Assembly (NCBI GenBank): GCA_035576005.1
Contig: DATLXH010000106.1
Span: forward strand, 1 to 58,037
Length of the DNA stretch: 58,037 nt
Reading direction: 5' to 3'
Source of the DNA: DATLXH01 sp035576005
Lineage (GTDB): Bacteria; Acidobacteriota; Thermoanaerobaculia; Gp7-AA8
In this document: positions 45,255-52,934 of the stretch, piece after piece
How positions within the stretch are numbered: the first letter of the stretch is position 1
Layout of the letters: each line of letters begins with the position of its first letter
Notes under the pieces: generated by a model
The model's input: only the letters and a program-made list of their open reading frames with translations
What the model was told of the DNA's origin: nothing
Database searches by the model: none
Position numbers and translations under genes: made by a program

Positions 45255-48200
45255 TCACTCCATCCGCAAGACTGAATCGCCTGATCCATTGTCCGTGGAG
45301 ATGGTGTAAGGGACGACGGCACCCTCTCCTGATACCACATCAAAGTCCAGTTGAAGGTTATGGAGATCACCAACCGAGTCGCGGCCCGGGCCGAAAATCG
45401 CACGCGCGACCTCCGGTATGACGATGGCTCCCCCCGCCGCCAGTGCGTAATCTTTGCTCGCCACGGCTCGAACATTCGCGAGCCCGCCGGGAACTGCTGC
45501 GGCGTAGCGAAGGGTTGCGCGAACGGTAACACTCTTTCCGCTGGTCTCGATCAGCCCGAAGCCGGTCCGGAACGTACCCGGCTTCCGAGTGGCGACTGTT
45601 GAGGCCGATGAATCTTCAAGGGCCGTGATCTGACGCGCGCTGCCCGCTCGAAGCGCGGTTGACAGCGCTACGGCTGGCACGGACGCTCCGAAGGTGCCGG
45701 GAGCTGACGAGACATTCGTGATCGTACGGCTCGTGATCGCAACATTGCCCGCCGCAGGCTGGAAGATGAGATGTCCGCTGGCTCCCGCCGGCACCAGGTC
45801 CCCGATGACCAGAGTTCGCCCAGGCTCGATGGAGATGGGTCGGTCCGTGGCCTGGGACTCGAGCCGGGTGAGACTGCTTCCCGGTCTTCCCCTACCCGAA
45901 CTGCGACGACGGCTAGACGTAGCGGTGCCGAGAAAAGAGAACGTACCTGTGGCTGTCGTGGTTCCGCTGTTCATCACGACAACTTCCGTCCGAGCCGTGA
46001 CCCCGTTGATGGTACGGCTCTCAGCCAGGGGAATCAGCTGCGGCTCGCTATAGCTCGTGCCGTTGCGCTTGTTCCAGTCGACCACGTTGTTGCGGTCCCC
46101 TGTCACCAGATCCACGACGAGCGCGTGGCCAACAATCCGGCCACCACCTGCAGTTTGCGTCAGCGTTGCCGACACCGCACCTGCAGGCGCAGAGTCCTGC
46201 AGCTCAAGAGTTCCAAAGGCCGCAAGCTCCTTCGTTTCGGTTTTGAGCGAGCCGGCGTTGCTGTCAAAGAAGTCGATCTTCACGGAGCTCGCAATACCCG
46301 AAGTCTCCTGAATGTACAGATCGCTCCGCGTTCCTGAATCCTTCTTCATCCCGGGAAGGAACAGTTTTTCTCCGGTTCGTGCGGAACGATCGGATCGGAA
46401 TACAGGCAGCGCGCCGCCGAAGAATCCCCGAGGATTCAGTGTCGAGAAAAGAGTGCCGTTTACCGACAGTTTATTCGCGTCGAGGCTTCGGATCTGAAGC
46501 GCTCCCGCTTCGTCGCTCTTCTTGAACACGGTCTGCACGACGTTGGCGAACTGGACCGCGAGGTTCGGCACCAGAGTGCTGACCTGCGCCGACTGCGCGG
46601 TCAACCCGGAGCCGCCGCTCGGCGTATAGAAAAGTTTGACGTTGTTGTCGAGCGATACAGGCGAGGCACTGTTTACGAGCGACAGATCGCCGACCAGACC
46701 GAGGCGATTGGCGAGACCGGGGAGATAAAACGCCACCTCATTGGCTGCAAGCGGAGGCACCGCTGTGGGGCGGATGAGAGGTGATGCCGTATCGATGACC
46801 GTGATCGGCCGGCTCACGGGAACCGGGGTCGTCGCGAATGGGCGGATGCCGCCGGCAGTTAGTAGGTTGTCAGTGCCGCTGAGATAGACCAGTGACAGGT
46901 TGCCTGTGACCGAGCCGTTTGGTGAGCTGGCGTCGGGCCGCTTCGAACGGTCGATAGTGAACGTAATAGTCACAGAGGCGCCGGGAGCGATCGTGATCAG
47001 CCCGCTTTGAGGAACGATCCATGGAACATCGGAGACGACGATTCCCTGAAGAACCGCATTGCCCGTGTTCGTGAACAGCACGGACCCCGAACCATCCGTC
47101 ACATCTACGCGGTTGGTGGAAGGCGTGGTGGCGACGGTTCCCACCGGGGGAACCACGGAGAGGAGGCGGACCGGGATCTGAAGGCCGCCGGGGACACCGT
47201 TACCGCTCACATTGGATCGACCCTCGAAGCTGCCTGGCTGCTGGGCCGTTCCGGTAAGAGTTACAACCTGAGTCGCGCCCGGCTGCAGAGTGAAACTGGC
47301 AGGGCTTTGCGTGAAGAAGTTCCCGGTTTGACTCAAAGTGATTGTCGTCGCGGTACCACCGACGTTCGTCAGAGCGAAACTGTCGGTCGCACCGGCTGTT
47401 CCCGCAGGCTGCACGAGTCCCCTGGGGAAGCTGCTCACGATGACAGCGGGCTGTGTGATGACTTCAACTGTGACCTGTGCGGTCTTCGTCGTCCCGTCCG
47501 CGGCGGTGGCTGTCAGCGTGTAGGTCGTGGTCGTACTGGGCGAAACGTTTACGCTACCGCGCGACGGCACATTTCCCACGCCGTTGTTGATTGAGACCGA
47601 GGTCGCACCGGGAACGGAGAAAAAAAGTGTCGCGGTGCCGCCGAGGGGAATGGGGCTGGGCGACGCGCGGAAGCTCACGATTTCGAGTGCGGATTGATTG
47701 ACGGTCACGATCGTTGAGGCGCGCGACGTGCCACTCGGTCCTGTGACTGTTAAGGTGTAAGTGGTCGTGACAATCGGGGAAACCTGCACTTGACCACTCG
47801 CGAGATCAACGGTTCCTACGCCTTGATCGATCGAACCCGTGATCCCGACGCCATTCTCCGTTGAGAAGACCAGGGTCGCGATTGCTCCCGAACTGATCGT
47901 TCTGGGGATGGAGGTGAAGAGAATGATCGCCGGTCCCCCTGGCGTCGCGACGATAATAATCGCCTGCGCCGTGGCAGTGCCGCCAGGTCCTGTAGCCGTC
48001 AACGTATAGGTCGTCGTGACGGTCGGCATCACCAGTGCTGAGCCTGACGATGGGTTCTGTGGCCCGACGCCATTGTCGATCACCACGGATGTTGCGTTGG
48101 CCACACTCCAGGTAAGGCTTGCCGGGTCCCCAGGAGCGATCGAAGTGGGAATTCCCGCAAAAAGGAGGATCTGGGGCGGCTCGCTTTGTTGTCCCGCTAC

Positions 48201-49700
48201 CGAAATCGTGGCGACGCTGCTCCTCGTACCTGTGGCGTTACAACTGCTTCTGACCACCGCCAGATATTCGGCCGTCGAGGTGGCGGTGATGGTCAGTGAG
48301 GAGCTTGTTGCCCCCGTGATGAGCTGGTCGTCGCGAAGCCACTGGTAAGAAAGAGCAGAATCACCCGTAGCAGCGACGCTCAGAGTCACCGAAGCGCCGC
48401 TCTGCACGGTCTGTGATTGCGGCTGCTGGGTAATGACAGGACCGTTGCAGCTCAGCACGCCGGTGCCATAGACGACGGATGCGGCGTCCTTGTCCCAATT
48501 TCTGAGGGTTGCGCTGGTATCGGACCCAAAAACAATTGAGGATGCCATCAGCGCATCGGTAGTCGACGGGCTCGCTTCGTCTGAGTGACGGAACCCAAGC
48601 GTATGGCCCAGTTCATGAGCGAGGATCGTCGCCATGACTCCTGAGCTCGACACAGATGGCGTCAGGCCATTCTGGACGATGACGTCGCCCTCGACGATGT
48701 TGAAGAACGTCTCACCATTCTTCGTGTGTGTGCCTGGGCCGGCGAAATACCCACCCAGTGCGAGGACCCCACCATTACTGTAGCTGCCGGGAAGTTCGTC
48801 GAGCGGATCGTTGAATTGAATGGAGCTGACCTGGTCGGATTGCGGGTTCACAAAGCTCTGTGTAGCGGTGGTGGTCCCCCCTCGGAGGTAACGTATGTTC
48901 GAGGTCGAGGCGTTGCTCCAGAGCGAGAGCGCAGTATCAAGAGCTCCGAGCCCCCCGTCAGAAAGGCCTGCCTGCGAGCCATTTGTGACAAATGTGGTGG
49001 CCGACGGGAAAGTGTTCCAGCGTACCGGGAGAGAGCCAAGGCCGGGGATGGATAGAACGTTCACGTATTGCGAGGGGGAAGCGGTTGCTCGAATTGAGCT
49101 CGACTGCACTCGAGCGGGCGATTGCGGGACCGAAACGAAGTAGTCGACCGCACCTGGCTGGTCAGCAACGACCGATCGAACGTACGAGAGGAATCGCTTT
49201 GCGTCCCGAGCGTACTCGCGGTGAGGAGTGCCGTCAGTCGCCCAGCCGACGATCTCCCGACTCTCGCGCAGCAGAAGTGCGGCTCCTGCGGAGCTTGTTG
49301 AAAAGTCGAACTTTCCCAGCGCCAGATCCTGCGTCGTCCAATCAGAGTTTCGGTGACGAGTGAGCAGGACAAGGACGCGTGAACCCTCAGCGAAACGTGG
49401 AGATCCCGGGACTACGTACGCTCGATTGGCAACGACCCCACCCAGCTGAACGATTTTGATCGTTTCACCAGACTCAAAGTGACGTCCGATTCCTTCTTCG
49501 ACCCGCAGGGTGGTGACCGTTTCAATCCTGCCGTTCGCGTTGGAGCGTCCGACGGACTCGCCCACGGTTCCGACCACAACAGCCTCCGAAGCACGAATCA
49601 ACTCCCTGTCGCTCCGCACGACGAAGGTAGCGGAGAAAAGAGGTGCCGAAGCGCTCAGGCAAACGGCCGCAACGAACAGAAGGCGGATACACTTTTCCAC
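45255..49700 (-). CDS. Giant secreted zinc metallopeptidase with Ig-like and tail domains
   Basis: 1481 residues. A signal peptide precedes a region similar to its neighbour (FVVRSDRELIRASEAVVVGT), then the metallopeptidase motif HELGHTLGFRH (362-372). Several Ig-like domains follow, some of the FxASPSPIPLGGTATL type, then a segment with GNAVLQGIVVSDVPW, then at least two copies of a C-terminal beta domain (FYLPGLANRLGLVGDLSLV; LFLPGMKKDSGTRSDLYIQE) also seen in the 320-residue secreted protein at 31911. The GTG start has GGAGG 6 nt ahead; the 79 in-frame codons upstream are not signal-peptide-like. Confidence 0.88.
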   Translation of the reverse strand: MEKCIRLLFVAAVCLSASAPLFSATFVVRSDRELIRASEAVVVGTVGESVGRSNANGRIETVTTLRVEEGIGRHFESGETIKIVQLGGVVANRAYVVPGSPRFAEGSRVLVLLTRHRNSDWTTQDLALGKFDFSTSSAGAALLLRESREIVGWATDGTPHREYARDAKRFLSYVRSVVADQPGAVDYFVSVPQSPARVQSSSIRATASPSQYVNVLSIPGLGSLPVRWNTFPSATTFVTNGSQAGLSDGGLGALDTALSLWSNASTSNIRYLRGGTTTATQSFVNPQSDQVSSIQFNDPLDELPGSYSNGGVLALGGYFAGPGTHTKNGETFFNIVEGDVIVQNGLTPSVSSSGVMATILAHELGHTLGFRHSDEASPSTTDALMASSIVFGSDTSATLRNWDKDAASVVYGTGVLSCNGPVITQQPQSQTVQSGASVTLSVAATGDSALSYQWLRDDQLITGATSSSLTITATSTAEYLAVVRSSCNATGTRSSVATISVAGQQSEPPQILLFAGIPTSIAPGDPASLTWSVANATSVVIDNGVGPQNPSSGSALVMPTVTTTYTLTATGPGGTATAQAIIIVATPGGPAIILFTSIPRTISSGAIATLVFSTENGVGITGSIDQGVGTVDLASGQVQVSPIVTTTYTLTVTGPSGTSRASTIVTVNQSALEIVSFRASPSPIPLGGTATLFFSVPGATSVSINNGVGNVPSRGSVNVSPSTTTTYTLTATAADGTTKTAQVTVEVITQPAVIVSSFPRGLVQPAGTAGATDSFALTNVGGTATTITLSQTGNFFTQSPASFTLQPGATQVVTLTGTAQQPGSFEGRSNVSGNGVPGGLQIPVRLLSVVPPVGTVATTPSTNRVDVTDGSGSVLFTNTGNAVLQGIVVSDVPWIVPQSGLITIAPGASVTITFTIDRSKRPDASSPNGSVTGNLSLVYLSGTDNLLTAGGIRPFATTPVPVSRPITVIDTASPLIRPTAVPPLAANEVAFYLPGLANRLGLVGDLSLVNSASPVSLDNNVKLFYTPSGGSGLTAQSAQVSTLVPNLAVQFANVVQTVFKKSDEAGALQIRSLDANKLSVNGTLFSTLNPRGFFGGALPVFRSDRSARTGEKLFLPGMKKDSGTRSDLYIQETSGIASSVKIDFFDSNAGSLKTETKELAAFGTLELQDSAPAGAVSATLTQTAGGGRIVGHALVVDLVTGDRNNVVDWNKRNGTSYSEPQLIPLAESRTINGVTARTEVVVMNSGTTTATGTFSFLGTATSSRRRSSGRGRPGSSLTRLESQATDRPISIEPGRTLVIGDLVPAGASGHLIFQPAAGNVAITSRTITNVSSAPGTFGASVPAVALSTALRAGSARQITALEDSSASTVATRKPGTFRTGFGLIETSGKSVTVRATLRYAAAVPGGLANVRAVASKDYALAAGGAIVIPEVARAIFGPGRDSVGDLHNLQLDFDVVSGEGAVVPYTISTDNGSGDSVLRME

Positions 49701-49920
49701 GGGAAACCTCCAGAGATTGAGATGGGATCTATGAACCGAACGACCGGTGATGGGGCTGGATTCCCATAGACGAGGTGATAACGCATTTTTGCCGGATCCG
49801 TTGAGGCATTTTTCCGTCCCCTTCAGCTCCGCCACTCGGCGGGATCGAACTCGTAACGCTGAGTGGCTGTACATTGCAGTGGCGCGAAGTGACCGGTGGG
49901 AGTAACCGATGCGCCATTTC

Positions 49921-49999
49921 GTGGCCGGACATTCCAATGTCCGGCGGCAGTCACGACGAACGCGCCTTCGGCGCGCCGGACATTGGAGTGTCCGGCCAC
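49921..49999. repeat. 79-bp inverted repeat, copy B (GTGGCCGGACA family)
   Basis: Same ends and length as 1458-1536; this copy has better symmetry (CGGACATTCCAATGTCCGGC at the left, CGGACATTGGAGTGTCCGG at the right, with a CGCGCCTTCGGCGCG hairpin between). It lies 220 bases upstream of the metallopeptidase start, within a 350-base gap otherwise empty. Confidence 0.75.
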
Positions 50000-50048
50000 C
50001 AGCGCTGGAGGCTTCATAGAAGGAGCGCTCTTGCGTCGAATGCCCTTA

Positions 50049-50228
50049 ACCCGCATTTCTCACAGACCTTTGTCGTGAGACGGCGGAGAGTGGCTTGGAT
50101 GCGAGGCGCACGGCGATTTTGCAACGAAGGCATAGTCGACACTATGTCAAGGAGCGAAATTGCCGTGCAACGAAGCAGACAGGCCGCTATCCGTCGTCTC
50201 GCGGCGAAGGTCTGTGAGAAATGCGGGT
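50049..50228. repeat. Full TA-flanked palindromic element, copy 5 (180 bp)
   Basis: TA at 50047-50048 and 50229-50230. Ends ACCCGCATTTCTCACAG and CTGTGAGAAATGCGGGT. Same orientation as copies 3 and 4. It ends 15 bases before the dyad upstream of the Rrf2 gene, so it lies close to or within that promoter region. Confidence 0.85.
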
Positions 50229-50242
50229 TAAGTACCCCCGCC

Positions 50243-50267
50243 ATTGTTGACTTTCTTGCGCAACAAT
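50243..50267 (+). promoter_or_regulatory. Candidate operator of the Rrf2 regulator
   Basis: ATTGTTG and CAACAAT form a perfect 7-bp dyad with an 11-base spacer. TTGACT inside its left half could be a -35 box. It lies 15 bases before the GTG start of the Rrf2 gene, so autoregulation is a reasonable guess. Confidence 0.45.
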
Positions 50268-50282
50268 ATCAGTCTATGACTC

Positions 50283-50777
50283 GTGCGCCTCACTGCTGCG
50301 AGCGAATATGGCTGTCTTGCCCTGCTTACCATCGCGCAGAGCTCCCCGAACTGGTGCAAACGCCAGATGATCACGGAACGCTTCGATATCCCGGCCTCAT
50401 ACCTCGAACAGATCCTCCACAAGTTCGCTACCGCCGGGATCGTGGTCTCCCGCCGAGGCTCCGAAGGAGGCTTCCGGCTCGCTCGAGCTGCCGACCAGAT
50501 CACAATCGCTCAGATCGTCCGGACAGTTGAGGGCGCGCTCGCGCCGGTCCGGTCCGTCAGCGACAACTTCTATCAGCCGTCCCCGATTGAGGCATCCCCC
50601 GCCTTCCGTCAACTCTTCCGCAGCGTCCGCGACGCGGTAGCGGAAATCCTGGAGCACACTACCCTGGAGGACATCGTTGAAAACGAGCATCTCATCAGCC
50701 AATCACCCAACTCCGGCGGAACGCGCCGAACGTCTCGTCCCTCTCCTCGCGGAGCGGGAGCACGAAAACGATCGTAA
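50283..50777 (+). CDS. Rrf2-family transcriptional regulator
   Basis: 164 residues. The winged helix-turn-helix is clear: MRLTAASEYGCLALLTIA, FDIPASYLEQILHKFATAGI and VVSRRGSEGGFRLAR. The three-cysteine Fe-S cluster segment of IscR/NsrR is not present (cysteines only at 11 and 25), so it senses something else or uses other ligands. GTG start. The last 100 bases of the gene overlap the next one in another frame. It likely controls its own gene and the acyl-CoA-dehydrogenase-like gene. Confidence 0.87.
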   Translation: MRLTAASEYGCLALLTIAQSSPNWCKRQMITERFDIPASYLEQILHKFATAGIVVSRRGSEGGFRLARAADQITIAQIVRTVEGALAPVRSVSDNFYQPSPIEASPAFRQLFRSVRDAVAEILEHTTLEDIVENEHLISQSPNSGGTRRTSRPSPRGAGARKRS

Positions 50778-51783
50778 CGCCATGTACGCCTCCGACAACG
50801 TCGAGACGTTCCGACAGGAAGGACTCCTCGGCCTGACAGTGCCCGAACAATTCGGAGGCCTGGGCGCGAATCTCAGCGAGTCGACCGAAACCCTCCGCAC
50901 ACTCGCCCAGGGCTCGCCGTCCAGCGCCCTGATGCTGGCCATGCACTCGTCCATCCTTGCGAACTACCGTCTCGATCCCGCCTCGATCCCCTCGCAGGAG
51001 CGTGACGCATTTGTCGAGCAACGGGCGTGGGCTTTCAGTGAAGCGGTGAACGGCAAACTATTCGCCGTGGCCAACTCAGAGACCGGTGCCGGAGGCGATG
51101 TCCACAATTCGCGCGCGATCGTTACGCCGGAATCGACTTTGACGGGACCGAAGAGCTTCTGCTCGATGGGCGTGAACGCGGACTATTTCATGGCGGCGGC
51201 GCGCCGAGACGGAGAACGCGTCGAGTATTTTCTCATCCGCAATGACCCGCGCCATATTGCCACTGCAACGCCGTGGGACGGGCTGGGTATGCGAAGCAGC
51301 GAGAGCGTCACGCTGCTCTTCGATCATGCGCCCGTTCTCGGTTACCTCTGTTATCGCGGGATGCTGGACGGAGCAAACAATCGACACTGGTCGACGCTCG
51401 CATTCACATCCATCTTCATCGGCGCGGGCGAGTCGCTCCTGAGTGAGATCGCCGGGCGCGCCAGTTCCATGTTGCAGAAAGTTGCGGCCTCGGATCTCGA
51501 GTTGACGCTTCAGGCCAGCAGATCGTTTCTTCGGCACTGCGTTGCGAGTGAACCAGCCTTTCCGGATGACGGTTACAAACGGCTCGTCAGAGACTGCAAG
51601 CTTTTCGTCACGAGGTCAATCGCCCGGGAGGCTTCGGCGCTTTTCATCGCACAGAGTGGAAGCGCTTATCGTTTCGGGTCCGAGGCGGCAAGGAAGCTGC
51701 GCGACATCCTCGCAGGACCGATGCTCCGTCCTACGCTCGGGATCACGTTTGACAGCATCTGGGACGAACTGGCCGCCGTGTAA
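50677..51783 (+). CDS. Acyl-CoA dehydrogenase-like flavoprotein
   Basis: 368 residues. The N-terminal helical domain (FRQEGLLGLTVPEQFGGLGA), the middle flavin-contact part (SETGAGGDVHNSRAIVTPES) and a helical C-terminal domain follow the acyl-CoA dehydrogenase fold. The catalytic glutamate of true dehydrogenases cannot be located with confidence, so a monooxygenase or desaturase-like member is possible. The TTG start is preceded by GGAGG at about 7 nt and lies 101 nt inside the Rrf2 gene, which implies coupled translation. Confidence 0.8.
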   Translation: MKTSISSANHPTPAERAERLVPLLAEREHENDRNAMYASDNVETFRQEGLLGLTVPEQFGGLGANLSESTETLRTLAQGSPSSALMLAMHSSILANYRLDPASIPSQERDAFVEQRAWAFSEAVNGKLFAVANSETGAGGDVHNSRAIVTPESTLTGPKSFCSMGVNADYFMAAARRDGERVEYFLIRNDPRHIATATPWDGLGMRSSESVTLLFDHAPVLGYLCYRGMLDGANNRHWSTLAFTSIFIGAGESLLSEIAGRASSMLQKVAASDLELTLQASRSFLRHCVASEPAFPDDGYKRLVRDCKLFVTRSIAREASALFIAQSGSAYRFGSEAARKLRDILAGPMLRPTLGITFDSIWDELAAV

Positions 51784-51871
51784 GTCGTCCCCGGAGTCAC
51801 CACGGCGCCCAACGGGCATTCGTCACCGGGCTGTCAGAACGCTCTGAGTAACGCTGCGCTTTCCGCGATTA

Positions 51872-52062
51872 GCCCGCATTTCTCACAGACCTTTGTCGTG
51901 AGACGGCGAGACAAACAAGAGTGTCGCGTGACAGACAGGAGTGTCTGTCCTACATGCGCGTGTAGGACAGACACTCTTGTCTGTCTCGCGACGCGGCGCC
52001 CTGACTCAACGCTTGGATGACGCTCTGTGTGTGTTAACAGAGGAGCTGAGAGAAATGCGGGC
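51872..52062. repeat. Composite palindromic element (191 bp)
   Basis: TA at 51870-51871 and 52063-52064. Standard termini, but the interior is replaced by a hairpin module AGGAGTGTCTGTCC / GGACAGACACTCTTG also found inside the 410-bp composite. The right-hand TA plus terminal base forms the TAG stop of the small membrane protein on the minus strand. Confidence 0.8.
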
Positions 52063-52361
52063 TAGTCGTCTCCCGCCCGCCGTCCCGTGGGGATCGGCTG
52101 GAGAGCCTTGCGAAAGAAATGAATGGCGCCGCCGACTCCAACGAGCGCCGCTACGACGAGCGCAGCCTTCGCACCGAACGAATAGGTCACCGGGTGCCGG
52201 ATTACATTCGCGATGAGAACTGCAGTGGTCGCCAGATAGAGCGCAACACGCATGAAGTAGACGGCCGGATGTGACCGGCCGAGTCGTATCGAGTCACTCC
52301 AGATAATCCAGAGCATGACTGTGATGGCTGCAATCGCTAGTCCCCAAGGCGGAATGAACAT
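52062..52361 (-). CDS. Small membrane protein of unknown function
   Basis: 99 residues with about three hydrophobic helices (LAIAAITVMLWIIW, FMRVALYLATTAVLIANVI, AALVVAALVGVGGAIHFF). AAGGGAGAG precedes the ATG. No family recognised. Its stop codon is formed at the edge of a composite repeat. About 220 bases upstream of it hold nothing that I can support. Confidence 0.7.
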   Translation of the reverse strand: MFIPPWGLAIAAITVMLWIIWSDSIRLGRSHPAVYFMRVALYLATTAVLIANVIRHPVTYSFGAKAALVVAALVGVGGAIHFFRKALQPIPTGRRAGDD

Positions 52362-52580
52362 CGTCTCTCCCTTGAGTCAAGAATACCGCGGACCGTTGTC
52401 GCGGAACAAAGGTAAACGAAACGACCTGCATCCGGAGCTTGCAAATGTTGCCGCAGTGGCAAGGCGGGTACGGCGTATTCGTCATCAAACGTACGAGCGC
52501 GGCAAACTGCCGTCACTGAGAGAAGGAGACGTTTTGTCGTCCCGAGCTTGCACGCGTGGGCGGGCGGTTCCTAGCCCGGG

Positions 52581-52802
52581 CTAAACACCCGCTTCTTCGT
52601 CTTCAATCTTTTCGATCATCTCGATGATCGTGCAGGTGCAGCTCCCCCCGCAGTATCCAGTCGTAGCCGTAGTTTTCTGCGCGACCTCGGCGACGGACCG
52701 GGCGCCTTCACGGATCACGCGCTCGATCGTACGGTACTTGATGTTGTTGCAGCGACAGACGGTCTTGAGACCCTGGATCGCAGGATGAATTGTCTCTTCC
52801 AC
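52581..52802 (-). CDS. BFD-like [2Fe-2S] protein
   Basis: 73 residues. C16 and C18 (VCRCNNI) with C51 and C55 (GYCGGSC, followed by C57) match the ligand pattern of BFD-like [2Fe-2S] domains, which carry electrons, for instance to bacterioferritin or oxidoreductases. GTG start without clear ribosome site. The TAG stop is followed by CCCGGGCTAG, a small palindrome that resembles, but does not prove, the repeat end. Confidence 0.82.
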   Translation of the reverse strand: MEETIHPAIQGLKTVCRCNNIKYRTIERVIREGARSVAEVAQKTTATTGYCGGSCTCTIIEMIEKIEDEEAGV

Positions 52803-52885
52803 TATGAGTCAGGCTAACAGAAGGTCGCCGCAAACAATTCAGAGTCCTCGTCGCCGATACACCAACCAGCGGCATCGACAAGCTC

Positions 52886-52921
52886 CATGCCCCCCTCTGC
52901 CGTTGCGGAGAGAGGGGCATG
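52886..52921 (-). terminator. Hairpin after the OmpA-like gene
   Basis: CATGCCCCCCTCT and AGAGAGGGGCATG form a stem of about 12 bp, 14 bases beyond the stop of the OmpA-like gene. No T tract, so termination is only suggested. Confidence 0.45.
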
Positions 52922-52934
52922 GGCTCGTGAACGA

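Noticed and set aside
49826..49900. A tRNA-like T-arm (GAGTTCGATCCCGCC on the minus strand).
   Set aside because: No pairing T stem, acceptor stem or anticodon arm could be fitted around it.
3434..52064. Integron-type attC sites, suggested by one palindrome per gene end.
   Set aside because: The ends do not match the RYYYAAC / GTTRRRY core, genes lie on both strands, and core genes such as smc and ligA are involved; no integrase is present.
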